Assembly (NCBI GenBank): GCA_900618425.1
Contig: UZAN01039541.1
Span: forward strand, 30,191-94,190
DNA length: 64,000 nucleotides
From: Echinostoma caproni
Taxonomy: Eukaryota; Platyhelminthes; Trematoda; Plagiorchiida; Echinostomatidae
Direction of reading: 5' to 3'
Numbering within the stretch: position 1 is the first letter of the stretch; each line of letters starts with the position of its first letter. The translations under genes were made by a program, and so were the position numbers. Shown piece by piece: positions 48,201 through 60,800 of the stretch. The notes beneath the pieces were generated by a model. The model was not told the DNA's origin. It saw only the letters and a list, made by a program, of their open reading frames with translations, and made no database searches.

Positions 48201-49369
48201 TCGTATTATACCACAATTTATTTGCGAACCAATATCTCTTAATTTCGGTCCAATCAGCGGATGACTGAAACACTATCTCACCGCGAATGTAATTCGATTA
48301 TTTTGTAACTTGCAAGTTATTCATCCATTTTGATAATTTTTTCAAATACCTAGATAGGTTTTTTCATCTTAAAGTGATTGCGAAAGTTGCTTATCAATGT
48401 AATCAAACAGTATTCAAGTTTTATCCGTTGACGCATTTGAAAAACTCTTAAATACATCGGAATCTGAAGTTTTTTATTCACCCTGTTTACTTCAAAATAC
48501 AGTTATTTTCCCTCCAAACGGAAAAGGTCTTTTTGAATATTTGTTGGGGAATCATGAGTAGGTTCCCCGTATTTCTCTAAGGTCTAACTTTTACTGTATC
48601 CTTCTGTTATCTTGCTGGTCTACCATTGTAAAAGCAGCTTATTTCTCCGTCAATCAAAATATTCTACAACAAAAAATGATTTTGAATGAAAATTAAAAAA
48701 AATAAATTTTGAGCATCTGGGAACTAACTATTTTAAAATGCTTTCGAATCATCCTCTCCCTTGTTTCAGAATTCATGAATAGTTCAATGCCTAAAACTAC
48801 CTGGGATTGTTTTCCGCACTTCAGAAATGTGGAAAGAAACTTACTTTTCTGATTGACAGTTTTTCATCCTACACCCCAAATCCAAATTGCATGGAATTCC
48901 GTCCCTTTACATATTTGACCTGGTTTGCTGGTTTTCCTGTTTGATAGAGTTTCGTTGTCCTCCTAATTCCATATGGAAACTTGATATGGCAAGAGCAAAA
49001 ATATTTCAGAACGTTTCGATGTGATGGCAAACTGCAACTGATTTTTAGTTTTACTCAGGTGCTATTAACTTGGTATTCAATGGGATATCTTTACGGTACT
49101 TTGCCACGAAAGACCAGATCTTTTGACGACACATGGGCAGCATTCACTGAAACAATTGAGGAACATTTTAAACTGTCCGCTCTTTATGTTGGTTACTCAT
49201 TTTCATACCCACTTACCAACGGACCAACATGGCGCTCTCCGAAAGTAACGAATATTGCCCGCTTCAAGGATCTAGCATAGATCAATAATGTCCATCGGTT
49301 GGTTCGGAAGTCGGATAAACGATGGTGATTTCGGTCGTATGTGATTAAGTGTGGCGTGGATAATTCCCG
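45248..49369. other. Upstream region or 5' intron of the PCBP gene
   Basis: If the first exon lies at ~49.9 kb this is its intron. It contains a GC-richer patch at ~46590-46990 that may be an old repeat. No exon recognised. Confidence 0.4.
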
Positions 49370-49650
49370 ATTAACATGCGCGCGTCAGGTGATAACAATT
49401 GCCAACGCAAGAAGGGTGTTTATGTTCGAATTACACACCTTTGCTCATTTGACGCACGGGCCTGGTCGGTTGGTTTATTCGGGCTTGAAATTGGCGGTTT
49501 AAAATGCCATCTTTCTAATAGTGTGTGCCCCAAATGCACGTGCACGCGTGCAAACAGCCTCACACTGTTGGTTGGGCATGATTACGCGTGCACACCGATA
49601 CGACCGCACGTGCACAGTCACGTACCTATATGAGGGCAGGACGTGCGTTC

Positions 49651-49740
49651 AACACACACACACACACACACACATACAAACACACGCTTGCATGTGTGCG
49701 TAAGTGCATGCATGCAGCGATTCACACACACACAAACAGA
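49651..49740. repeat. (CA)n-rich microsatellite block
   Basis: Several CA runs (49651-49673 longest) interspersed with CATACAAACACACG-type variants. Accounts for the His/Thr-rich ORFs here. Confidence 0.85.
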
Positions 49741-50067
49741 GTGACAAACACACGTTCACGGTCAGGGTGAATGAATGAATATCCACTCACCAATAAACGC
49801 ACATACTTTCATTTTGACACAAGTTGTCTGACTGGCAGAACTATTGAGACTTACCGAACAGGAACAGCAGATTCCTCGATCGCGCCTTCACAACCAGCAC
49901 AACCACCGCAACCACAACTACCGCATCACCGTCATCGTCAATATGAACTTCATCAACAGCAATACAATCCACATCAGCATGCATACAACAGCAGTTAGCA
50001 AATCGTATGGTTCCTAACTGGCTTTTCTTCTCATCACCTCTCATCACTCCCGCTGTTTAGTTCGCTT

Positions 50068-50075
<8 letters not shown>

Positions 50076-50100
<25 letters not shown>

Positions 50101-50105
50101 ATGGC
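50076..50105. repeat. (GGCT)n tetranucleotide microsatellite
   Basis: GGCT tandem repeated about five times between a GACT unit and a GGAT variant. Confidence 0.85.
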
Positions 50106-51392
50106 CGACTTGATTGTCTGTTCGGCCTCTCAGTTGGTCGTTGGTTTGTCTGTGTACACACTTGTACTTGCTGGGCTGTTCTTTTGGTCCTGGTCCTCGT
50201 ACTAGCATTCTGCAAATTCAATGCGCTCGCCGCACCCAGAAAGCCACCACCACCGGCATTATTACCATCATCACTACCGAATCAGGAGCATGGAGGGAGG
50301 GTGAGAAAAAACTCCCACTTGTTTGGCTTCTCGCTTCTGTACTTGCATATGCGTGTAAGAGTGTCCACGCAAATTGTGTCTGTGTGTAAACCGCCATCCT
50401 TAGTCAGATGAGTGAAGTGGGCTTGAATCATCCGTGTGTTTCTTCGCTGGTTTTGTTCTGCTGTTCTGCGACGCACACGCACACGCGAGCGCCCGTAAGT
50501 GTGCACCCGTGCGTGCATCGGTGCTCACAAGCAATGCGACAGTTGGACTATGACATCGGGACGTTCGGACAGATTCACCCTTCTCAAGCACCTTGGACAA
50601 TCCAGCGCACGATTTTCTACATGCACACTATCACGAAAACTCTATTCTACCAGAGCCCATTAAAATTCCACGCGGATCATGAATAGGCGTGTCTGAAGGT
50701 GACAACGGTTCCAACGGTATCCAGTACCAGGATAACTTGATCGGTTGCTGGATTATTGCAGTTAGAGGTAGAATTCTTGTGAGCTTTTTACGTATTTGAA
50801 GGGGGAGGGGTTCAAAACCTTTAAAGAAGACAGAAATCACAACAGGACTTGATCCAGCGGTGATATAGCAAGCGTAAAGCCATGCATGTATTGAAAAAAA
50901 CGTTTGATTAAAATTGGAACTCTCGTTTGATGAATGGATTTCGTGCCTGTTCTGAGAACAGTCTTCTACGTTGGCTGATATACCGGGGTTTTGGTCATTC
51001 GACATCATAATTGTCGAATCTCAAATAGATGACGCTTGACCAAGCCATAAATGAAAGGGCGAAACGGAACCAGCAGCGCGTCGATTCGTTGCCATGAGTA
51101 AATTCTAAGCATTTATGAGCGATGTCGGTAATCAAGGTAGGAAGTATTTTCATTAGCAGTTCCTCAACCCAAATGTAGCCTTAACGATTTGTTGTTTGCT
51201 CAGCCAGTCCGCTAAACATCATTTGGAACGGTTAGTTAATTTAGAGATCAACTTGTCTCATATTTCTTTTTCCTTTGGGATCTGTACTCACGTTCATTGT
51301 CACCAATGCGGATGGTATTCTGACCTGGGAAGCATTTGCAGAACCGGATTTGTTCACAGTATTCTGATATATTCACTGCGGAAATACATTTC

Positions 51393-51707
51393 TCATTTTC
51401 TTATTTGTGTTGTGACGAGAAAAACCACCGGCTCGGGTCCAAACTTCTTTCCGTTTTGCACTTGCAGAGGTATCTGTGGAGGGGTGGAACATGAACTTTT
51501 TCCAACGAACCTAAACCTGTTGCTTTCTTCTAAGTGAAAATCGAACGGATTTCGCCCATGATCAATTACCACTTCCTTCCTGGTCATTCCAGGATCGGCG
51601 TCAACACATTTGAGAGCTGGGAGCACGTGCTGTGAAATGCTAAAGTGTAGTTGAGTGTTTTCATTAAACCAAGACGCTCCAACAAGATCGACTGAACGGC
51701 TGTTCAC
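51393..51707 (-). other. Unassigned 104-codon open reading frame
   Basis: Ordinary amino-acid composition (contains RKEVVIDHGRNPFDFHLEE) with no recognised domain, signal peptide or membrane segment. No neighbouring exon found. Possibly a repeat relic or chance. Confidence 0.15.
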
Positions 51708-52390
51708 TTTTTATAGAGCTTGCATTCGTTCCGGTGAGCTGAGCGGTAAATAGCTATACAAGTCCAGTGAAAACAATTTTTCATCGAAGAACACCACGAA
51801 ATACAGTGACCTTTATGAAATGCGATGCTATCTTTATCAGCGTTAATTTAATCGATTATTTATATTCAAATGAGACTAAGAAAAGTAGAATAAATTATAT
51901 TCTAGAAAGAAAATTGCGTGTCAAAGTGGGAAGCATTCTCCAACAGACGATTCACACGCGCTAACTGCACGAAGCACATACGCGGACAGATGATACGTCA
52001 GAAAGACTTCATACCGAGCGGTTTGAATAAACTTTAACAGCAAAACTTCAAATCAATGAAAATAAAATATTCGGTAGATTACTTGTCCATTTCTACTTCC
52101 ACAGGAACTGCTTGAACAAAAATGCAACACTAGTTTACAATGATTTATTAGCTCAGAAATATTAGTTGGCGAGTTGAAGACATCTACATTACACCCAGAT
52201 GCTACACAGATCATATCAGGTTCACACTATCATATAGATTAGAATTCGAGCATGATGATGAATATTTTTCCTGCCTGGTTTCCGTCAACTCTCCGGATTA
52301 GCTTTCCTTCTGTTATCGCAAATCCTGATGGATGTGTGTGCACCGTGACATTTTTCAAACAAAGATAAATCTCCCATAATATGCATGTGC

Positions 52391-52419
52391 TATATATATA
52401 TATCTGTGTGTGTGTGTTA
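52391..52419. repeat. Compound (AT)n(GT)n microsatellite
   Basis: TATATATATATAT followed by TGTGTGTGTGTGTT. Confidence 0.8.
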
Positions 52420-53244
52420 TCGCACACCTAACGAATCGGTTCACTTTGCTTTGGGAATATGATACTACTCTGGTGGACTTTNCCCGTGGTTTTTACAACG
52501 GTCAATTGGATAATGATTCACTAATTAACTAGCCTCTAAGTTATCGTAAAAAGGGATCAGGTAATTTATTTGAGTGGTTACGACGAATTTTTAGAAGTTC
52601 CAACCACAGTAAATGTGACATGAGTAGTACAAAATCTCTTGAGCGTTAGAAGGTAGAAATGGCTGTGGCTTCAGATTGCACGGTGGTATTTGAAGTCAAA
52701 AAGTATTTGTTCTTGTCATTCAATCACAACTCCGTAGAATGGAACAATTAGGAGCATGCCGGATTGTTGCGTATAAATGCTTCCCTTGACGCTATGAAAT
52801 AAAACCCCACAAAGTTGTTGCACAATTATTGGACTGCTAATACTACACTGTTGCTAGGGAGGCAAGTGATGAATGCGAGAAAATGCGCTAGAGAATTCGG
52901 AGGAGGAAACAACTCACACGAGAAACTTGCATTTGATCCGCAAGTGATGGGAGTTAATGGCGAGCATATGTTGAGACACATACACATATGATTATAAGCG
53001 AATGAGTAGGCAATTACAATCTAATTGGTTCGATGGAAACATTTTAAGCTCAATGATCAGTGCTTGAGTGACCACTCTTCAAAATTTACCTCCACTGAAA
53101 ATATTCAGTTTATTCATGTACCAGGAGATTCACTAAGCCGGGACACAATACTGAGTAGAAATTTCAAATGTGGTTCATTTGCACTTTCACCCGATGAAAT
53201 TGTGTCAAGTGGAAATGGGTGATCACAATTCACAGGTCCGTCCA

Positions 53245-53787
53245 CACTTTTTTTTCTTTACGACGGCGGGATCCTGGGAGGGGATAAGCCGGATTCATGG
53301 ATATCAAGTGAAAATCCCTGAAATTTCTTGGGAGTTAGATACAGGAAATGTCCTCAGCGTCACCCGCCTTGGGGTCGAGGTCGTATCTCTAGTCATGGAA
53401 GCAGGAAGTTAGCGCATAGTTGCCCCTGACCCTTTGGAGGGAGCTCATGAACCATAGACAGTTTCTAGCTGAACAGAGACCCATGCATCCCTGATGAGTA
53501 CGGAGCCATTGCCTTGACCATTGAGTCGTTAAAGCTACTTTTTTCGCCCGACACGTACGTTAGACACCGACTCGCCGAGGATTGTGGTCCTGGTTACTCT
53601 CAACCTGGTTTGGCCCACCTGTCGAGAGGCTTACCTGGGTGTGGCCTCTGTTGCATCCAAATAGCTTCTTGAAGCTACAGGTGAGAGCTGAGCACCTGGT
53701 GGAGACCAAAGAAAGGAGGATGCCCCACAAGGATCTACAGCTCTCCGAGTCAGAGGTGGTACTCCGGGTACCCCATACACCCCGGTT

Positions 53788-53845
<58 letters not shown>

Positions 53846-53850
53846 NCCCC
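53245..53850 (-). mobile_element. GC-rich retroposon-like unit with A-rich 3' end and (CA)n 5' flank
   Basis: A ~540-base block with composition unlike its surroundings. On the minus strand it ends AAAGAAAAAAAA at 53260-53249, like a poly(A) tail, and starts next to a (CA/TG)n tract (53790-53845) with an N at 53846. No ORF with a recognisable domain. A non-autonomous retroposon or the 3' end of a larger element are both possible. Confidence 0.45.
53790..53845. repeat. (CA)n microsatellite, about 27 units
   Basis: Uninterrupted CA run to the N at 53846; its length is probably not fixed by the assembly. Confidence 0.9.
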
Positions 53851-54454
53851 TAACTCATTAGTGCGTGTTTGTGTTAGGAGAAAGAAGGCGGTTTTGAATT
53901 GACCTTTCATTGATCGTGAAAAATAAGTCATGGTAGTCAGTCATTTCAAGATAGACTTACCGGACGATGACAAAACACATCTGATCTGACTGAGCACTTC
54001 GGTTCTGAGTTTCCGTGAAACATGATCAGCATTCAAACAACTTTTTCCTGGCAAAGCGAAAAGTAGACCACGGCATCTGTAAAATATACAAAGAGCATTT
54101 TATTCAAACCGGAACGTTTCAACTCGGATCAAATGGTTTAGGGAAGAAGCCCGTGATTGCAGATCGGTTGATAAATAATGCGAGAATGCACGTATACACA
54201 ACTGTTTTCAAATTTACATAATTTTTGATCTATTCAGCGGGTTTCCTTATACTTATAATAATTTCTCTATGGAATAGCGATGAACATATCGAATGGGTTG
54301 ATTAGGGTGGAATTTGAATAATGATTATCTTCCATGGCCTTTACTCAGCCTATACTTTATTCAGCAAAGTTGCAATAATAACGGTGTACAAAGTTGGAAA
54401 TAGATCTACCATGGATAACTTAAGCTTGACTGGAAAAAGCATCTCGCCAGAAAC

Positions 54455-54850
54455 ACCCGTCGTTTACTGAAGATGCTATCTGGAATGATGAGGCTAGCCT
54501 ATACCGATATTAAGAGTATACCACAAAATCTCAAGTTTGGTGAGTACAATGTCTGAATTACCGCTTCTTTTGGGATGCGTAAAAAGACAGCTCCTTTCTA
54601 CACTGTTAACTGAGTACATTCAAGCGTTTTATCCAACGCAAAGGTACATGATTTATTTCTTGCAGAATGGCGTAGCTGCCCATTATTCAAAGGCTGTCAA
54701 ACCTTGGTATCACAAACGTTTTCCACAAAAATGGATTGGCAAAAGACTTGAGCCGCCCATAGATCCTGATATGGATCCATTAGGTTTTTTTACGGAACCG
54801 GTTGAAGTCCGCTGCTTGCACCCACCAGCAAGCTTCTTTAAATATTATGA
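54455..54850 (+). pseudogene. Dead Tc1/mariner-superfamily (DDE) transposase fragment
   Basis: The second-half signature of this family is readable: YFLQNGVAAHYSKAV, RFPQKWIGKRLEPP and DMDPLGFF, corresponding to FQQDGAxxHY, FPxRWIGRRG and SPDLTPLDFF in insect copies. The second catalytic Asp is Asn here (QNG). Just upstream in another frame, WNDEASLYRY at ~54481 corresponds to the first-Asp motif (SDEAxF), followed by stops. Two frames, stops and the lost Asp show it is inactive. Terminal inverted repeats were not found. Confidence 0.75.
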
Positions 54851-57800
54851 AATAAGGTACCATAAATGAATCGAAAAGCATCCCCATTGAAGAAACCAAA
54901 GCTGAAGCGGTTTACTTTTCGCCTTGTCAGCAATAAGATAGTGGTTGAATGATGAGCATGTTTCCCGAAAACTCAGACCTGACGCGCTCAGTCAGATAGA
55001 ATGTGTTTTGTCATCGTCCGTTTACTTCGTTATGACTGACAACTATCACTTGTTGTTCACGAGAGGCGAAAGATCAGCTCAAAGGGGCATTCTTTCATCA
55101 CCACAAACACACAAACGCTTCAGGAGGGTGTGTGAAAGGACCTGTGAGCTGTGATCACTCGTTGGCATTTGACGCAGTTTCATGGAGTGTAAGTGTAAGT
55201 GAACCACATTTCAAATTTCTACTCAGCAGTGTTTCCGACATAATCAATCACCTGGTAAACTCAAGAAGCACGAGCGCCCATTTGATATGCATCACCGTTA
55301 CCCTGTTCGGGTTGTGAAATGCAAAGTTCTCGTATGAAAGACGCTTCTAGTACCCCTGTCCCAAGCAGGTCATCACAGGACCCACTATAATCATCATTTA
55401 TCGTTTGAACTTATAATCTATTCAATGCAAATCATTCAATGCATTTGATCTAACGGCACCAAACCGAGTCTACGTGAAAAATTTATTATTTCGAATCGGA
55501 ACATTTTACTAAATTAGGTATTTGAAGCATGCATTGAGTCAAAATGTCTAAGTGAATCTGGCAGGTTATGGCTTTATTATCTTTCGCCCTCAATTACTTG
55601 TGAGCAGTAAAAGGGGATGTACGTTACCGATTTTGGTTGACCATCGTCGGAACAACGGTAATAATCGCGTTTTCAATATGAGTTGTACTGAGTTAAAACC
55701 CGGTTGCACGCTCCGAGTGACCTATAATAAACTCTAATCTCAAACCTAATGATTTCCAATTTATGGTTGAGTAGTCAAACGAGGGTTGTGCGTAACGATG
55801 AAATTTGAATGACGGTGAATGAAAATTCAAAAATATTCATTTCAATCCATAGTAGAATATCCTTTGAAGGATGAAAGGGAAGATGGCGCCACCTCGAACA
55901 GCTGCTAACAATTTCTATATCATAGGTTTCCATTTTCAGAGCTCAAACTCACAATTATTATAACCATTTTTGTATAGGTGATAAAAATGTATAATTTGGT
56001 GATTACTGTGTTGTTTGTCTCTTCCAAAGCTTTTTTATGTAGGATGCTGATGTTTCATATACATTTTCTCATTGTGAAGAATGTGTAAGTTATTAACTCT
56101 AGTCTGCAAAGCCGTATTCCCTTTATGAAAACACTGATCAACTTATATGTTGTAACCAAATATCAGCTTGTCACGAGCAGATTTGCGAATTATATTGTAT
56201 GTTTCAAACATTTTTGTCGCTGAACCAACTCCATTCGAAAACGCATTAATCTATTCTCTCACATTTTCGTCACATAGGACACGTCATGAAATGTTCTTAT
56301 CCCAGTTCTGCTATTGGCGCATACCAAATACAGGTGTACATCCTCTTGATCAAACGGAATAAGAAACCAGAAGTTTGTGACTGGAACATCATTTAGTTTA
56401 TTTCACTAATAAGTAAGCATGATAATAAATGCATGGTGAAGTATGATGGCTTGCACGTGCATGGAATGAGTGCCTTTATTTGGAATTGTTCAATATAAGG
56501 TGGTTTATTGGGAGAAATAAAAAGTAACATACTCGTATGTGTGATTTGCACATGCTAATAAAACTTTGCAATTGATTCATCTTTTGAGATATATTGACAC
56601 AAAACAGTCATATTGGTCAATGGAATTACAGAGCGCACTCTGGCATTCGCACTTGATGCATTACCGTAACGAGTTAACCTTTCAGCACCGTTTTGGGAAA
56701 TTGTATTCTTGTGTCAGGTGTCTTAAATAGTATTAGGCGTATCCTCTAGAAAGGGCTAAATAGTGCCAAATAAGAGAAGTCACCGCAAAATGTAAACAAT
56801 CAGAAAATGCTAGTTTCGTCATTATCCGCAGCGATATTTTCAGCATATTTACACAGAAGACAAGTAAACATTGCTCAAAATTTTCAAATGCATTCAACAA
56901 TTGTAAACCGAAGACCGATCTGCGTAATTTGTGGCGTTTTCTGAACAAGTTTTACCCAGGTATAATCATGATAACATTTAAGAAGATTGATTATTCCTTC
57001 ATTGCAGTGCGACTACTTTGGTGCAGCTGTCCACTTGGTTTTCTCAAGGCGACAAATCATAATCAGGTAACGTTTGCTTCTATCGGTAAAATCTTCTTAA
57101 ACATGAGCGAATAAGAAACGAACTAGTAAAGTTTTGTAAAATTTTGTTTGTGCTGGGTTTGTTGGATATGTGCTCATATTTTGTAATAAAACAGAGCTAT
57201 GCAAAATTACTTATCATAAATTTACTTCTCCTTAATACCGATTTCATTTAAACACTGAGTTTTGAAATCGTGCATTTAAATATTTTCAAAAGTGATTTGC
57301 AAAACGATGCTCGTGTCACTTTCAGGAGTTCAGTTCCATTCGGAAGTGTTAGTTGACTAATTTTAGAACATAATTTTGATACCTCTAGACAGAGTTTGCT
57401 TTGAAAGTTCCATGTGGAGGTCTCTAGTGATTAGATCCATGTGACAGATCCTTTGTGTATCGAATCTTTAATCAGATCATTTCTCTTGATGAATAAACTC
57501 GATAAATTAGATTTATCTGCCATTTACCTCACACGTCTTATCTTTCTGGGTATACGCTTAAAGCATAGCGAGGATTTCCAATGAAAGGAATTTTTCAGTT
57601 ATTCTAGTTAAACAATTACACGTTCGGGTGATCTGTTTCACTTCACCGATTTTTGATTTATCCTGTTTGGGGGCAGAAGCTCTTCAAACCTTTGGTTCAG
57701 TTACTATGAAGGATGTTCCTTGTATTGTTCTGCGGTGTGAGGTAAACGAGTGGAGAGAAGTTCAGGCAAATCAACCTAAAGTTCTATCCATCCGAAAGTT

Positions 57801-60800
57801 AAAGTTGCTTACATTTCGTTGTGTTTATGGTCGACTTTCAAATATGTCAAAGTGGTCTTCAAAGCTAAATATTTGTCACCTGTGAGATTTTGTTACTTTA
57901 TTTTATTCCAGCCTAAAAACTGTGATTTGAAAGGAGTGAAGTCAATATTGAGTAAAAGAAACCAATGGCGGAAAGAGAAAAATCAGTTCCACAGCAAAGC
58001 TTGCTAGTTATTTTATCGACGGGTCCTAGAGCACAAGTTATATAGCAATATCTGGTGATTTACTTGAACAACAATTAAAACCGATTCGGTTCAGTAGGCA
58101 AATTATGGAAAGCTCAGTTTCATTCAGTGTAATGTTTGGCCAAACTCATTTAAAACCGATTCGGTTGGAAAATGAAAAACAATTGTTGCAAGAGATCAAT
58201 TATTTATGGTAGCAGTAATCTTATTATTTTCCAATGTTGATTGCCAAGAGACTTACTGGCGAAGGTACTTTGAAATCCAAAAAGCAAACTAGCACCAGTA
58301 TACATAAAAAAAATTCAAATTGCAATTCCATTTTTGATTGCGCATAAAAGAAGCTCATATACTAAGTTCGGAATTTAACACACAGGGAAACATGACACAA
58401 TCAATAGTCACTTTAGTTCATGGATGTTAGACAGGGATTTGCAGCAGGACAGTACTACTGCTATTCGGTAGAACATGCGATCTGAATTGAATTTCATTAA
58501 AAAGGAGTTGATCATTATTTGTTTTTGAATTCAGTATTGAGTTAGTCAAATAATACATCTAAATTCGATTCATAATTGTATTTCAGGTAATTATGTCCAT
58601 TTGCCTTTTTCCGCTTAGAAAGCTAAATGTTGGTGGCGTAACCTATTCGAACCAGATCGTATTTCCACGAATCAAACTTGATTTAGTCTCCATCATCCAG
58701 AACATGGAAAGCGCACAGAGAGGATACTCTGGAGAATAAACTGAGATTGATTCGAGATATGTTCTATCATTATGTCAGCAAGTTTCGGGTGTCAACGGTG
58801 ACCAAACAAGATTATTGCCGTTGAGCAAAACACGGGAATACACGTGACCACCTTTTAAAGGTGACTCAGATGACAAATTGTTAACGTTTGAAGCGACTGC
58901 TACTTCGGAAAAATAACATTTTGCAGAGTTAGGCTTCGCATTGAGCTGTCCTCCAAGCAACTATCTTAATTCCCATCTAAAAGTGCATTGTCCATCTCCG
59001 CGAACGACTTCCCAGTATAATCACTATTTGTTTCCATTGGAAACAGTGTACTGACTAAAGGGGACGTTTATTTTGGTGGGTTCCGAGTACCAACTGGCTT
59101 GGCTGAATAAAGAAGTGAATAACTCCATCAATGTTACGAACGTGTTACACTTAACTGAGCTGAGCCACGTTTTATTTTTCCTGAATTACCTCGCCTCGCC
59201 AATTTGGTTTGCAGCCGTCGATAAAAGGGAGTGGGAAAGGCATCTTGGTCACAGCGGAGGTGTGATCGAAATACATTTGTTTCCTTCCCAAAACAATCAG
59301 TCAGAACACTAGGTGTCCCCTGACAGTCAAAATATTTGAGGTGGTCATTCTTCTATTGCCCGCACTATCCGCAAAATTGCAGATATTTGATGACTGATTT
59401 TATACCACATCTGATGATGAAAACGTAATTTCATTTGGATTTGGCAATAACCAATTTTTTTCAGATAAGCTGTGCGAATATTTGTGATATATTGGCAAGT
59501 GGATGTATCAACCAAGATGAGCTTGTTTGCTACGGTGTTCTTCCAGAAATTTGATGATTTTATCAAAAATTGAATTTTGAATAACTTTTGGGACGCGCTT
59601 TAAGCTGCCGCGGTTCAATGTCTTGCTGAGCAATAGCTATGCAACTAAGTGCACACCAAAAAAATCATTTTTTAACGTTATCAAATATTTACAAATAATT
59701 TCAAAGATCTGTTTATCCTTTCGTGATTTGTTGTTGCTCTCTTCAATGCCTAATTGCAAAACAGAATTTGGATTTCAAATGGCTTGATCAGGAGTTTATC
59801 TTCCTTGAAGACATCTGCTCAAGCAATTGTCTGTCAAATAACGACCATAAACGTATCAAAAGCTTAACTGTATTTCAAAGGTAGCTTATACTGTTCTACC
59901 ATGTCTGCCATGTCTATAAAGCCTTGTGTTCGCCTCTAAGTGGCCTTCCAGCTTCTTACATTTGCAAAGTTTCATACAGGTAGAACTAAATGATACAGTC
60001 AGCACCATAGACGCAAACATTTCATCTCTTTTTATTGATGCCGTGATGAATGTGTTTTTATCACATCGAAGTGAAGTCCGAGGTTTTTGTTTAGGGCATA
60101 CATTTTGCTCTTCTACCTGGCACCGTTCAGTTTAAACTTATGTTCAAGAGGACGTCAGTCAATTACAGGAAAATAAGCAGAACGCAAAAAAATAGTTAAG
60201 ACGGAGTTGGTGCCTCTGTGGTCCTTTCGGCTAACATTTGAAATATCCCGTAAGCGATTGGGTGAAAATGATAAACAATTCAAGAGTAAATAAATAGCAG
60301 TGTGGTTTTTGTCACCTTTCACAGTGAGAAAATGCCTGACAGAGGCGACATTCTGTAGGCGACTTCTAAGTTGACGGAGGTGAAACACGTACAAAGTCCT
60401 CGCAAAAAGTGAAATGCGCTATCTCTAACGTAGACAAACTGAAACAAATTGAACAGCATCTTGTTAATCCATTAGATATTATGCATCAGCGTTATTTGCA
60501 GGGCTCCGGCTTTGATCCTCAGTTGGATTGATGGATTCACACTACTGCTGAAAACCGACATGGCCAAAATAGCTGTACCGCAATGTTACATGGACCAGCA
60601 TTTCCTTTGGTCTCCTCTGTACAACGAAAATCACCACGAAAGCATCTATAATAATGTACCGTTCTGATGGATTTTTCCATTTTAAAGGGTAAAGTGATAT
60701 TTTCACGTGATTCTGAATCCTTTGCTTGAACGGGTTCATTACCCATTTGCTTTTGTAACCTTATTTACTTTGTTAGCTTTGCAGCAACTATCGAAGATTG

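Larger units (their letters stand above)
49370..50650 (-). promoter_or_regulatory. Candidate promoter / 5' leader exon region of the PCBP gene
   Basis: This stretch is visibly richer in GC and CpG than its surroundings and full of short tandem repeats: (CA)n around 49651-49740 and GGCT repeats around 50076-50105. On the minus strand a good donor, TTCG/GTAAGTCTC, ends a possible exon at 49855. Joined to the acceptor at 45244 it would not keep an upstream ORF in frame with the PCBP start, so it would be untranslated leader. The plus-strand ORF 49771-49998 (Pro/Gln/His-rich) is probably a by-product of the repeats. Assignment to PCBP is inference from position and splice signal only. Confidence 0.25.
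50660..53244. other. Intergenic DNA
   Basis: Only the unassigned ORF at 51393-51707, the microsatellite at 52391 and a single N at 52482 stand out. Confidence 0.5.

Noticed and set aside
48981..49280. 99-codon ORF as an exon
   Set aside because: No recognisable family and no supporting splice signals.
49771..49998. Pro/Gln/His-rich plus-strand ORF as a gene
   Set aside because: Lies in a microsatellite-rich block whose repeats produce such composition; no domain and no splice context supporting it.
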